The translations under genes and the position numbers were made by a program. Under the pieces are notes generated by a model that saw only the letters and a list, made by a program, of their open reading frames with translations, did no database searches and was not told where the DNA came from. Below, one piece after another: positions 24,837 through 32,472 of a DNA stretch of 64,000 nt (its first letter is position 1; each line of letters starts with the position of its first letter). This DNA is from Helicobacter_D sp964464895 (GTDB lineage: Bacteria > Campylobacterota > Campylobacteria > Campylobacterales > Helicobacteraceae): NCBI GenBank assembly GCA_964464895.1, contig CAYXGY010000001.1:496001-560000 (forward strand), written 5' to 3'.

Positions 24837-26690
24837 ATGCGTATTCTTTTATTTTACTTGCTCTTTCTCTCTTATCTTTTGGCGCAAACTTATAGTGATT
24901 CTGCCTTTAGTGCCAATGGAGAAGTAAAATACAAAAATTTCTCTTCTTTCGATTATGTCAATCCCAATGCTCCAAAAGGCGGACATATCAAGCAATACGC
25001 ACTCGGAAGCTACGATAGTTTTTATGATTTTTTGCTCAAGGGAACAAGTGCCAAAGGGCTTTCCTTACTTTATGATACTTTAATGGTGCGCTCTTTTGAC
25101 GAACCAAGTAGCCAATATGGACTCATTGCCAAGCAGGTTCAAAGAGCAAAAGACAATACTTTTGTCATTTTTTACCTAGACGAAAATGCACGTTTCAATG
25201 ATGGCAAGGAAGTTACAGCATTTGATGTAGAGTTTAGCTTCAATACCATTGCAAGAGGAGAAAATCCCTCTATGGTGCGTTATTACGCAGATGTCAAGGA
25301 AGTCATTGTCGTAGATAAATACACTGTGCGTTTTAATTTCAATAATCCTAACAACCGTGAACTCGCCTTGATTCTTGGGGATTTACCTATTCTACCCAAA
25401 CACTACTACGCAAACGCAAATCTAAGTGAAAATCCTCTAAAGATTCCTTTAGGAAGTGGTCCTTATGCCATAGAATCCTTTGATGCAGGGAGAAGTGTAA
25501 CTTATCAACGCAAGATAAATTATTGGGCACGCGACCATAAAACACGGAGAGGATATTTCAATTTTGATAAAATCACCTTTGATTATTACAAAGACGATTC
25601 TGTCGCATTGGAAGCTTTTAAATCAGGCAGATATGACTATCGTGAGGAATCTAGTGCCAAAAATTGGGCATTGGGGTATGAAGGGATTGCATTAAAGAAT
25701 CAAGATATTAAGAAAATGGAATTGCTCCATTCCTTGCCAAGTGGAATGCAAGGATTTGTGTTTAATTTACGCAAAAAATTATTTCAAGATAGACGCGTGC
25801 GGGAGGCTTTGGGACTCGCATTTGACTTTGAATGGAGTAATAAAAATCTATTTTTCAACCAATATAGCCGCACCAAAAGCTTTTTTGATAATTCCGAATT
25901 TGCAAGTATTGGAATCCCTCTAGGAGCAGAGTTAGAGCTATTAGAACCTTACCGCTCCAAGCTTCCAGCTGAAATTTTCACACAGAGTTTTTCGCTTCCA
26001 AAGAGCAAAGGAGATGGCAACAATCGTGAGAATCTCAAAAAAGCACAAGCCCTTTTAAAAGAAGCGGGATTTATCATTAAAAACGGAAAACTCTATCCTC
26101 CAAAAGAGACGGCAGAGGATTCCATACAAAAGGCAGAATCCCCTCTTAAAGAACAACCCTTTACCTTTGAATTATTGCTTGTAAGCCCCGCAATGGAACG
26201 CGTAGCCATTCCCTTTCAAAAAAACCTGCAAACTCTAGGCATTACAATGAAAATTCGCGTAGTGGATATGAGCCAATACATCAATCAGTTGCGTCAATTT
26301 GACTATGATATGATTGTCAGCGTCTTTCCGCAAAGCCTCTCGCCGGGAAATGAGCAAGCATTTTTTTGGGGCTCTAGTGCGGCAGATTCGGCAGGAAGCT
26401 ATAATTATATTGGAATCAAAGATGAAGTGGTAGATGCACTGATTACCAAAATCATTCAAGCAAAAAACTATCAAGAACTCCTTGTCAGCACACGCGCACT
26501 TGACCGCGTATTATTATGGGGATACTATGTCATTCCACATTTTCATATCAAAACCTTTAGGGTTGCGTTTTGGGATTTTTTGGAACATCCCGCTATCTCC
26601 CCTATTTATAATATCGGCTTTGAAACTTGGTGGGCTAATCCAAGCAAACTAGAAAAACTACAAGCCAAATATCCAAACTTTCGACGTTAA
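24837..26690 (+). CDS. yejA: YejA, peptide ABC transporter substrate-binding protein
   Basis: 617 aa periplasmic protein of the SBP_bac_5 (oligopeptide) family. The signal peptide is MRILLFYLLFLSYLLAQ-TYSD. Family features are YVNPNAPKGGHIKQYALGSYDSFYDF, LYDTLMVRSFDEPSSQYGLIA and FNDGKEVTAFDVEFSFNTI. The YejA-type ending FETWWANPSKLEKLQAKYP is clear. ATG 24837 is chosen because TGAGGAAA lies six bases before it. An in-frame ATG 12 bases earlier lacks a ribosome site. First gene of yejABEF. The E. coli system imports peptides and microcin C. Confidence 0.92.
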   Translation: MRILLFYLLFLSYLLAQTYSDSAFSANGEVKYKNFSSFDYVNPNAPKGGHIKQYALGSYDSFYDFLLKGTSAKGLSLLYDTLMVRSFDEPSSQYGLIAKQVQRAKDNTFVIFYLDENARFNDGKEVTAFDVEFSFNTIARGENPSMVRYYADVKEVIVVDKYTVRFNFNNPNNRELALILGDLPILPKHYYANANLSENPLKIPLGSGPYAIESFDAGRSVTYQRKINYWARDHKTRRGYFNFDKITFDYYKDDSVALEAFKSGRYDYREESSAKNWALGYEGIALKNQDIKKMELLHSLPSGMQGFVFNLRKKLFQDRRVREALGLAFDFEWSNKNLFFNQYSRTKSFFDNSEFASIGIPLGAELELLEPYRSKLPAEIFTQSFSLPKSKGDGNNRENLKKAQALLKEAGFIIKNGKLYPPKETAEDSIQKAESPLKEQPFTFELLLVSPAMERVAIPFQKNLQTLGITMKIRVVDMSQYINQLRQFDYDMIVSVFPQSLSPGNEQAFFWGSSAADSAGSYNYIGIKDEVVDALITKIIQAKNYQELLVSTRALDRVLLWGYYVIPHFHIKTFRVAFWDFLEHPAISPIYNIGFETWWANPSKLEKLQAKYPNFRR

Positions 26691-26699
26691 AGGATAAAT

Positions 26700-27737
26700 T
26701 TGCGACAATATATCCTCAAAAGACTTTTACTGATTATTCCCACTCTACTCGGCATTATGACATTAAACTTTTTCATTATCCAAGCTGCACCCGGAGGTCC
26801 TGTAGAACAGATGATTGCGCGTTTGGAGGGAGTAGGAATGCAAGGAGAAGTCAGCCACACGAGCGTGTATAAAAATCAAGGCTTAGACGAAGCAATGATT
26901 GCAAAAATTAACGTGCTCTATGGCTTTGATAAGCCTTTAATAGAACGTTATTTTTTGATGATTAAAAATTATCTCTGCTTTGAGTTTGGCGATAGCTTTT
27001 ATAAAAACACTGCCGTAGTGGAGATTCTTTTGGAAAAACTCCCTGTTTCTATTAGTCTAGGGCTTTGGAGCACTTTATTAATCTATCTCATCTCTATCCC
27101 ATTAGGTATCAAAAAAGCCCTCAAAGAGGGAAGTGCCTTTGATAGTATCACAAGCACATTGATTATTATCGGCAATGCGATTCCAACTTTTTTATTTGCA
27201 TTGGTTTTGATTATTCTTTTTGCAGGTGGAACTTATTTCAATCTCTTTCCTTTGCGCGGAATCGTGGGAGATGATTTTGAGAATTTAAGCCTCTTTGGCA
27301 AAGTCAAGGATTACTTTTGGCATATTACTTTGCCTGTCATTTCCCTTAGCATTGGAGGATTTGCAACCTTGACCTTGCTCTCTAAAAATTCTTTTTTGGA
27401 GGAAATTCACAAACAATATGTCAAACTCGCCTTTGCCAAAGGATTAAAACAATCTCAAGTGCTCTATCGCCATATTTTCCGCAATGCTATGCTTATCATC
27501 ATTGCCTCTATCCCCTCTGCACTGCTTGGGATTCTGCTTAGTGGCTCTTTGCTGATTGAAATCATTTTCTCCTTGGATGGTTTGGGACTTTTGGGCTATG
27601 AATCCATTATCACACGAGATTATCCTGTGATTTTTGGCTCGCTTTATATTTTCACGCTCTTTGGTTTGATTATCGGGCTCATTAGTGATTTATTTTATAC
27701 CCTCATAGACCCAAGAATTAATTTCCAGCAGGTTTAA
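26700..27737 (+). CDS. yejB: YejB, peptide ABC transporter permease
   Basis: 345 aa inner-membrane permease of the DppB/OppB type with about six helices. It begins MRQYILKRLLLIIPTLLGIMTLNFFIIQAAPGGPVEQ and carries the EAA-type cytoplasmic loop (YVKLAFAKGLKQSQVLYRHIFRNAML) and a C-terminal DLFYTLIDPRINF. The start is TTG with AAAGGATAA before it. It lies 9 bp after yejA and one base before yejE. The extra N-terminal loop (VGMQGEVSHTSVYKNQGLDEAMI) is normal for YejB. Confidence 0.94.
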   Translation: MRQYILKRLLLIIPTLLGIMTLNFFIIQAAPGGPVEQMIARLEGVGMQGEVSHTSVYKNQGLDEAMIAKINVLYGFDKPLIERYFLMIKNYLCFEFGDSFYKNTAVVEILLEKLPVSISLGLWSTLLIYLISIPLGIKKALKEGSAFDSITSTLIIIGNAIPTFLFALVLIILFAGGTYFNLFPLRGIVGDDFENLSLFGKVKDYFWHITLPVISLSIGGFATLTLLSKNSFLEEIHKQYVKLAFAKGLKQSQVLYRHIFRNAMLIIIASIPSALLGILLSGSLLIEIIFSLDGLGLLGYESIITRDYPVIFGSLYIFTLFGLIIGLISDLFYTLIDPRINFQQV

Positions 27738-27738
27738 A

Positions 27739-28782
27739 ATGACAAGCAAAAGCAGTCTTAATCAACGAAGATTTTCGGCTTTCAAACAAAACAAACGTGC
27801 CTATTTCTCACTTTGGATTTTTACCACCCTTTTTGTGCTTTGTATGAATGCGGAATTTATCGCCAATGATAAGCCACTTTTCGTGCGTTATGAAGGGGAA
27901 AGCTATTTCCCCTTATTCAAAGACTATCCCGAAACAACCTTCGGTGGAGACTTTGAAAGCACTGCAAACTATAACGACCCTTATTTGCAAAACAAAATTC
28001 GCGAAAAGGGCTTTTTCCTTATGCCTCCTATTCCCTATGCTTACGATTCCGTGATTTATGATTTACCCTCGCCTGCGCCCTCTCCTCCAAGCCTCAAGAA
28101 TCCCTTAGGAACAGATGATTTAGGAAGAGATGTGCTTGCGAGATTGCTCTATGGACTAAAGACTTCTATTTTATTTGGCTTGATTCTCACCTTTTTTAGC
28201 TCTATTATCGGACTTTTAATCGGCGCAATTTGTGGATATTTCGGAGGCAAAATAGACTTGATTGGACAACGTTTAATTGAGATTTGGAGTGGTATGCCAA
28301 CACTTTTTGTCTTAATCATCTTTGCAAGCTTGCTAGAGCCAAACTTTTGGAGTATTTTATGTGTCGTTTTATTGTTTTCTTGGATTACGCTTGTGCCTTT
28401 TGTGCGTGCAGAATTTTTAAAGGTGCGGAATCTTGACTATATTAAAGCCGCAAAAATGCTTGGTGTGAGCCACTTTCGTATTATGCTTCATCATATTTTA
28501 CCTAATGCACTTGTTGCAACAATTACCTACTTACCTTTTATCTTGTGTGGCAGTATCACAACCCTAGCCGCTTTAGACTTTTTAGGACTTGGATTGCCTC
28601 CTCCTAGTGCGAGTTTGGGCGAAATCCTCTCGCAAGGTAAAAACAACCTCAATGCTGCTTGGCTTGGGCTTAGTGGATTCTTCGCCTTAAGCCTTTTGCT
28701 CTGTTTGCTTGTCTTTATCGGGGAAGGCTTGCGGGATTGCTTGCGCAGTGAGAATATTACTATTAAGAGCGACACATTATGA
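27739..28782 (+). CDS. yejE: YejE, peptide ABC transporter permease
   Basis: 347 aa second permease, OppC/DppC type. The N-terminal helix is followed by a long periplasmic segment (SYFPLFKDYPETTFGGDFESTANYNDPYLQ) typical of YejE. NPLGTDDLGRDVLARLLYGLKTS starts the conserved core, and the EAA loop is DYIKAAKMLGVSHFRIMLHHILPNAL. It pairs with YejB to form the channel. The last four bases overlap the yejF start (ATGA), so the ATPase is translationally coupled. Confidence 0.95.
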   Translation: MTSKSSLNQRRFSAFKQNKRAYFSLWIFTTLFVLCMNAEFIANDKPLFVRYEGESYFPLFKDYPETTFGGDFESTANYNDPYLQNKIREKGFFLMPPIPYAYDSVIYDLPSPAPSPPSLKNPLGTDDLGRDVLARLLYGLKTSILFGLILTFFSSIIGLLIGAICGYFGGKIDLIGQRLIEIWSGMPTLFVLIIFASLLEPNFWSILCVVLLFSWITLVPFVRAEFLKVRNLDYIKAAKMLGVSHFRIMLHHILPNALVATITYLPFILCGSITTLAALDFLGLGLPPPSASLGEILSQGKNNLNAAWLGLSGFFALSLLLCLLVFIGEGLRDCLRSENITIKSDTL

Positions 28783-30356
28783 GCCTTTTACAAATCAAAT
28801 CCCTCCAAGTCTCCTTGCAAGGATTTCATCTACAAGAGATTGATTTCTGTCTTCATCAAGGGGAGATTTTAGGACTTGTTGGTGAATCGGGAAGTGGCAA
28901 AACTCTACTGAGCCATTTGATTTTAAGATTAAGCAAAGATTATGAAATCCAAAAGGGAGAAATTCTCTTTTTGGGACAGGATTTGCTAAAACTCAAAGAA
29001 TCCCAAATGCAAAGCTTACGTGGCAAAGACATCAGTTATATATTCCAAGAACCCCTAAGTGCGTTAAATCCCTTACAAAAAATCAAAAGACAACTTAATG
29101 AAGCTATTTTGATTCATAACCCAAAGATTAAAAAACAAGCATTGCAAGAAAGAGTTTCGGAACTCTTAACTAATGTTAATCTAACGACAAAAGTCTTAGA
29201 ATCCTATCCTTATGAGCTCAGCGGAGGGCAAAGGCAACGCGTATGTATCGCAATGGCTCTTGCAAATTCTCCTAAAATCTTGATTGCTGATGAACCAACC
29301 ACCGCCTTAGATTCCACGACACAAGCCCAAATTCTCGCACTGCTTAAACATTTACAACAAAAATTTCATCTTAGCATTTTGTTTATCAGTCATAATCTCG
29401 CCGTAGTGGCTAAGCTCTGTCCTAAACTCCTTGTGCTACAAAATGGAAAAATCGTAGAAAATGGAACGACCGAAGAAATATTTAAAAACCCTAAAAATCC
29501 TTATACCAAAATGCTTATCCAATCACTAGGATTCCACTACAATCAAGAATCTTATACCCAAAAACCACTTTTAGAAGTACGAAATCTAAGCGTTGCCTAT
29601 CCGATAAAAAAGAGTTTTTGGGGGGAAACCCTAGAATCCTTTATTGCTTTGTCTCCTCTTAGTTTTAGTTTAAGAGAGGGTGAAAGTTTAGGAATCATTG
29701 GGGAATCAGGAAGCGGTAAAAGCAGCCTTGCTCACGCACTTTGTCGCTTGCTTGCTCCCAAGAGCACACAAGGAGAAATGAAACTTTTAGGTAAAGACTT
29801 CTTTGCGCTTAGAGGTGCGGAATTGCGCCACTTTAGAAAGGAGATTCAAATCATTTTTCAAGACCCCTTTAGCTCCTTGAATCCCAAAATGAATATTTTT
29901 AAGATTCTGCAAGAGGGACTCTTAGCGCACCAAGATTCCTTACATTTAACCCCTAAAGAATTAGAAAATCAAGTCATTCAAAGCCTTGTAGATGTAGGCT
30001 TGAATCAAAGCTACTTAGAACGTTATCCCAATGAGCTAAGCGGGGGGCAAAGGCAACGCATTAGCATTGCAAGAAGCTTGATTTTACGCCCAAAAGTGCT
30101 TATCTTGGACGAACCTACTAGCGCATTAGACCGCGCAACACAAAATCAAATCTTGGCTTTGCTCTTAACGCTTAGCAAGCAATACCACCTAAGCTATCTC
30201 TGCATTAGCCACGATTTAAATGTGATTGCAAGCCTGTGTCAAAATGTACTAGTTCTCAAAGAAGGCAAAATGCTAGAATATGAGGCAACGAAAGAAGTCT
30301 TTAATAACCCCAAACACCCTTATGTAAAGAATTTACTCAAAGCAAGTGAGTTATGA
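28779..30356 (+). CDS. yejF: YejF, double ABC ATPase of the peptide transporter
   Basis: 525 aa with two complete ATPase domains in one chain. The first has GESGSGKT near 35-42, SYIFQEPLSALNPL, LSGGQRQRV and ILIADEPTTALD. The second has GESGSGKSS, IIFQDPFSSLNP, LSGGQRQRISIARSLIL and LILDEPTSALD. Each ends with the oligopeptide-transporter extension (NPKNPYTKML, NPKHPYVKNLL). It energises YejBE in the cytoplasm. The operon terminator hairpin lies just downstream at 30407, inside the opposing selD gene. Confidence 0.96.
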   Translation: MSLLQIKSLQVSLQGFHLQEIDFCLHQGEILGLVGESGSGKTLLSHLILRLSKDYEIQKGEILFLGQDLLKLKESQMQSLRGKDISYIFQEPLSALNPLQKIKRQLNEAILIHNPKIKKQALQERVSELLTNVNLTTKVLESYPYELSGGQRQRVCIAMALANSPKILIADEPTTALDSTTQAQILALLKHLQQKFHLSILFISHNLAVVAKLCPKLLVLQNGKIVENGTTEEIFKNPKNPYTKMLIQSLGFHYNQESYTQKPLLEVRNLSVAYPIKKSFWGETLESFIALSPLSFSLREGESLGIIGESGSGKSSLAHALCRLLAPKSTQGEMKLLGKDFFALRGAELRHFRKEIQIIFQDPFSSLNPKMNIFKILQEGLLAHQDSLHLTPKELENQVIQSLVDVGLNQSYLERYPNELSGGQRQRISIARSLILRPKVLILDEPTSALDRATQNQILALLLTLSKQYHLSYLCISHDLNVIASLCQNVLVLKEGKMLEYEATKEVFNNPKHPYVKNLLKASEL

Positions 30357-30394
30357 CTTCTTTATCACCCTCTGCATAAAAGCACAAATTAACA

Positions 30395-31465
30395 TTACTC
30401 TACAAAGATTCTAGCCTGCGTAGAATCGTTTTTATAAGGTTCTGTAATACCGATGATTTGGGCGTATTCTATGCCATTATCCCTTAATCTTGCTAAAAGT
30501 TCTTTTGCCTCATTTTGTGGCAATGCAAACACCAATCCCCCTGAAGTTTGTGCGTCAAAGAGCAAAATTTCTAAATCCTTAAACTTGGAATCACTTTGGA
30601 GATGAAACGCACATAAAGACTTAATTGCGCGCTCATTGCCACAACTTCCACCGGGAATAATTCCCATTTTTGCAAACTCAATCGCCTCTTCTACAAGGGG
30701 AATGGCTTGAGATTCTAAACGAATGTTAATCTTTGGATTCAACATTTCGCTTAAATGCCCTAAAAGCCCAAATCCCGTAATATCTGTGCAAGCGTGAATC
30801 TCAAAACTACTTGCAATTTCGCAAGCATGGCGGTTTAAAGTTGCCATAATTTGCGAGATTTTATGCGCAACTTTGGAATCTAGCATATTTGCCTTTAAAG
30901 TTGTCGTGAGCACGCCCATACCGATAGGCTTCGTAAGTATCAGAGCATCTCCGACTTGTGCCCCATTGTTACGCCAAATTTTCCTTGGATTGATGATTCC
31001 ACTCACGCTTAAACCATACTTTTGCTCACTATCAGACACTGTATGCCCACCGACTAATACACCACCCGCCTCTTTGATTTTGGACAATCCACCCTCCAAA
31101 ATTGCGCACGCATAATCTTGCGGAATCCGACAAGAATCCCACATCATAAGATTCAAAGCGCACTTCACAACTCCACCCATTGCATACACATCACTCAACG
31201 CATTTGCCGCAGCAATCTGCCCATAGACATAAGGATCATTCACCACAGGCGTAATAAAATCCGCTGTTTGTACGAGAGCTAATTCGGGTGTGAGCTGATA
31301 GACGCCCGCATCCTCATTGCCTCTAAAATCCACCAAAACATTCTCATCTTTTAAGTTACTTAAAGAGCTAGCAATTTGTGAGAGATCTTCCAGACCTATT
31401 TTGCCTGCTCAACCAGCAACCTTGACAAATTGTGTGATTTTGATTTCGTCATTTGCTTTTTTCAC
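30395..31465 (-). CDS. selD: Selenide, water dikinase (SelD), itself a selenoprotein with in-frame UGA
   Basis: 356 aa including selenocysteine. It makes selenophosphate from selenide and ATP. A standard translation starts only at a TTG near 31336 and loses the active site. Upstream, the same frame continues through a TGA (31411-31409) to GTG 31465, which has TTGGAG before it. The lost N-terminus reads VKKANDEIKITQFVKVAG-U-AGK, with Sec19 and Lys22 spaced like Cys17 and Lys20 of the E. coli enzyme. Later motifs are DFITPVVNDPYVYGQIAAANALSDVYAMGG, GGHTVSDSEQKYGLSVSG and ACTDITGFGLLGHLSEM. No selA or selB is in the window. Confidence 0.93.
30407..30433 (+). terminator. Terminator of yejABEF, inside the 3' end of selD
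   Basis: GATTCTA (30407-30413) pairs with TAGAATC (30421-30427) around GCCTGCG, followed on the plus strand by GTTTTT. On the minus strand the same hairpin is followed by TTTG. It lies within the last codons of selD, so the coding sequence doubles as the terminator of the convergent yej operon. Confidence 0.7.
31379..31411 (-). promoter_or_regulatory. Sec codon and candidate bacterial SECIS of selD
   Basis: The in-frame TGA (31411-31409) is followed 12 bases later by GGTCT (31396-31392), the same pentamer found in the SelB-binding loop of E. coli fdhF. TGAG at the codon can pair with CTCA at 31382-31379, and AGGTCT can pair with AGATCT through one wobble. I cannot fold it reliably. The element is inferred from the need to decode UGA. 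Confidence 0.4.
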
Positions 31466-31571
31466 TCAAGTCTCCAACATTGTTTTTAAGATAAACTCTA
31501 GCGATTTTACCTTATTTTCAGTTTTTTTTTGCAAAATTGCGCAGAAATTTTTAAATTTAAGGCGTTAAAGT

Positions 31572-32348
31572 ATGGAAATTTTAGCCCTAGACCTCTTACA
31601 TATTGTTGCCCTCTTTGCAATCGGGATTCTAACAGGAATCCTTGCGGGATTCTTTGGAATCGGTGGCGGAGCAATCATTGTGCCCCTAATGATTCTCTTA
31701 GGCAATGACATTAAAATTGCGATTGGAATCTCTATTATGCAAATGATTTTTTCCTCTGTGTATGGTTCTTATGTCAATTTCAAGCAAAACAATCTTGACT
31801 TCAAAGACGGCATTTATGTCGGGCTTGGAGGGTTAATTGGCGCGGCATTTAGTGGGGTAGTCGTGGATAGGATTCCCTCCAATATTTTAGAGGGAATCTT
31901 CACGCTTTTTATCATTTATTCTCTCATAAAATTCTTTAAAGCAAACGCCTATGGAGGAGAAAGCCGACTAGGAAATGGAGTAAGCGCGAAACTCTTTTTA
32001 ATGAGCTGTGGTTGTGTCGTGGGCGTCTTTGCGATTTCTCTTGGAATCGGTGGGGGAATGATGTTAGCCCCACTTCTCGCCTATTATTTAGGATATAGTA
32101 GCAAAAAAATCATTCCACTTTCACTTTTTTTTATTATTTTTTCCTCTATTTCTGGCTTCACTTCGCTTGCAATGCACGGCTATGCAGACTACAAACAAGG
32201 TATTATCGTGGGAATCGCCTCGCTCATTGGCGTGCGCATTGGGATTTGGTTACTTAGTAAAATCAATGCAAAAAAACACAAATACGCACTCCTGCTAATG
32301 TATTGTATCGTGCTTAGCATTATGCTTAAAAAAATGTTTTTTGCTTGA
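31572..32348 (+). CDS. TauE/SafE family sulfite/organosulfur exporter-like membrane protein
   Basis: 258 aa with about eight helices in two homologous halves. The family glycine signatures appear in each half: GILAGFFGIGGGAIIVPLMILLG (23-45) and ISLGIGGGMMLAPLLAYYLGYSSKKIIPLSL. DUF81/TauE proteins export sulfite, sulfoacetate or similar anions, and the substrate here is unknown. It is divergent from selD across about 106 bp and convergent with valS. Whether the selD neighbour means a selenium or sulfur oxyanion substrate is speculation. Confidence 0.85.
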   Translation: MEILALDLLHIVALFAIGILTGILAGFFGIGGGAIIVPLMILLGNDIKIAIGISIMQMIFSSVYGSYVNFKQNNLDFKDGIYVGLGGLIGAAFSGVVVDRIPSNILEGIFTLFIIYSLIKFFKANAYGGESRLGNGVSAKLFLMSCGCVVGVFAISLGIGGGMMLAPLLAYYLGYSSKKIIPLSLFFIIFSSISGFTSLAMHGYADYKQGIIVGIASLIGVRIGIWLLSKINAKKHKYALLLMYCIVLSIMLKKMFFA

Positions 32349-32410
32349 AGTTATTGCAAGAAATGTGTGAAACAAATAATGAAATTTTGAGATTCAAGGG
32401 CGAGTTTTTG

Positions 32411-32448
32411 GATTATAGATTGCTTAGGGCTTTGCCCTCACAATGACG
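32411..32448. repeat. Dispersed palindromic repeat unit
   Basis: Begins GATTATAGATTGCTT, then a hairpin AGGGC-TTT-GCCCT (32426-32438), then CACAATGACG. The first 15 bases are repeated exactly at 44981-44995, and most of them again in inverted form at 48435-48447. The overall design (ATTGCTT, GC hairpin, CAATGACG) is that of small intergenic palindromes seen in several bacterial genomes. It lies between the convergent TauE/SafE and valS genes and may also stop transcription. Confidence 0.6.
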
Positions 32449-32452
32449 CAGC

Positions 32453-32472
32453 AAGGGGGAAACTACCCCCTT
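32453..32472 (-). terminator. GC-rich hairpin over the valS stop codon
   Basis: AAGGGGG (32453-32459) pairs perfectly with CCCCCTT (32466-32472) around six bases that contain the valS stop. There is no U-run on either strand, so it may be a barrier or RNA-stability element rather than a classical terminator. Confidence 0.45.

Noticed and set aside
30395..31336. selD as a shortened gene starting at TTG 31336
   Set aside because: It would lack the active-site loop. The same frame continues upstream through one TGA that aligns with the known Sec position, and a GTG with a good ribosome site lies before it.
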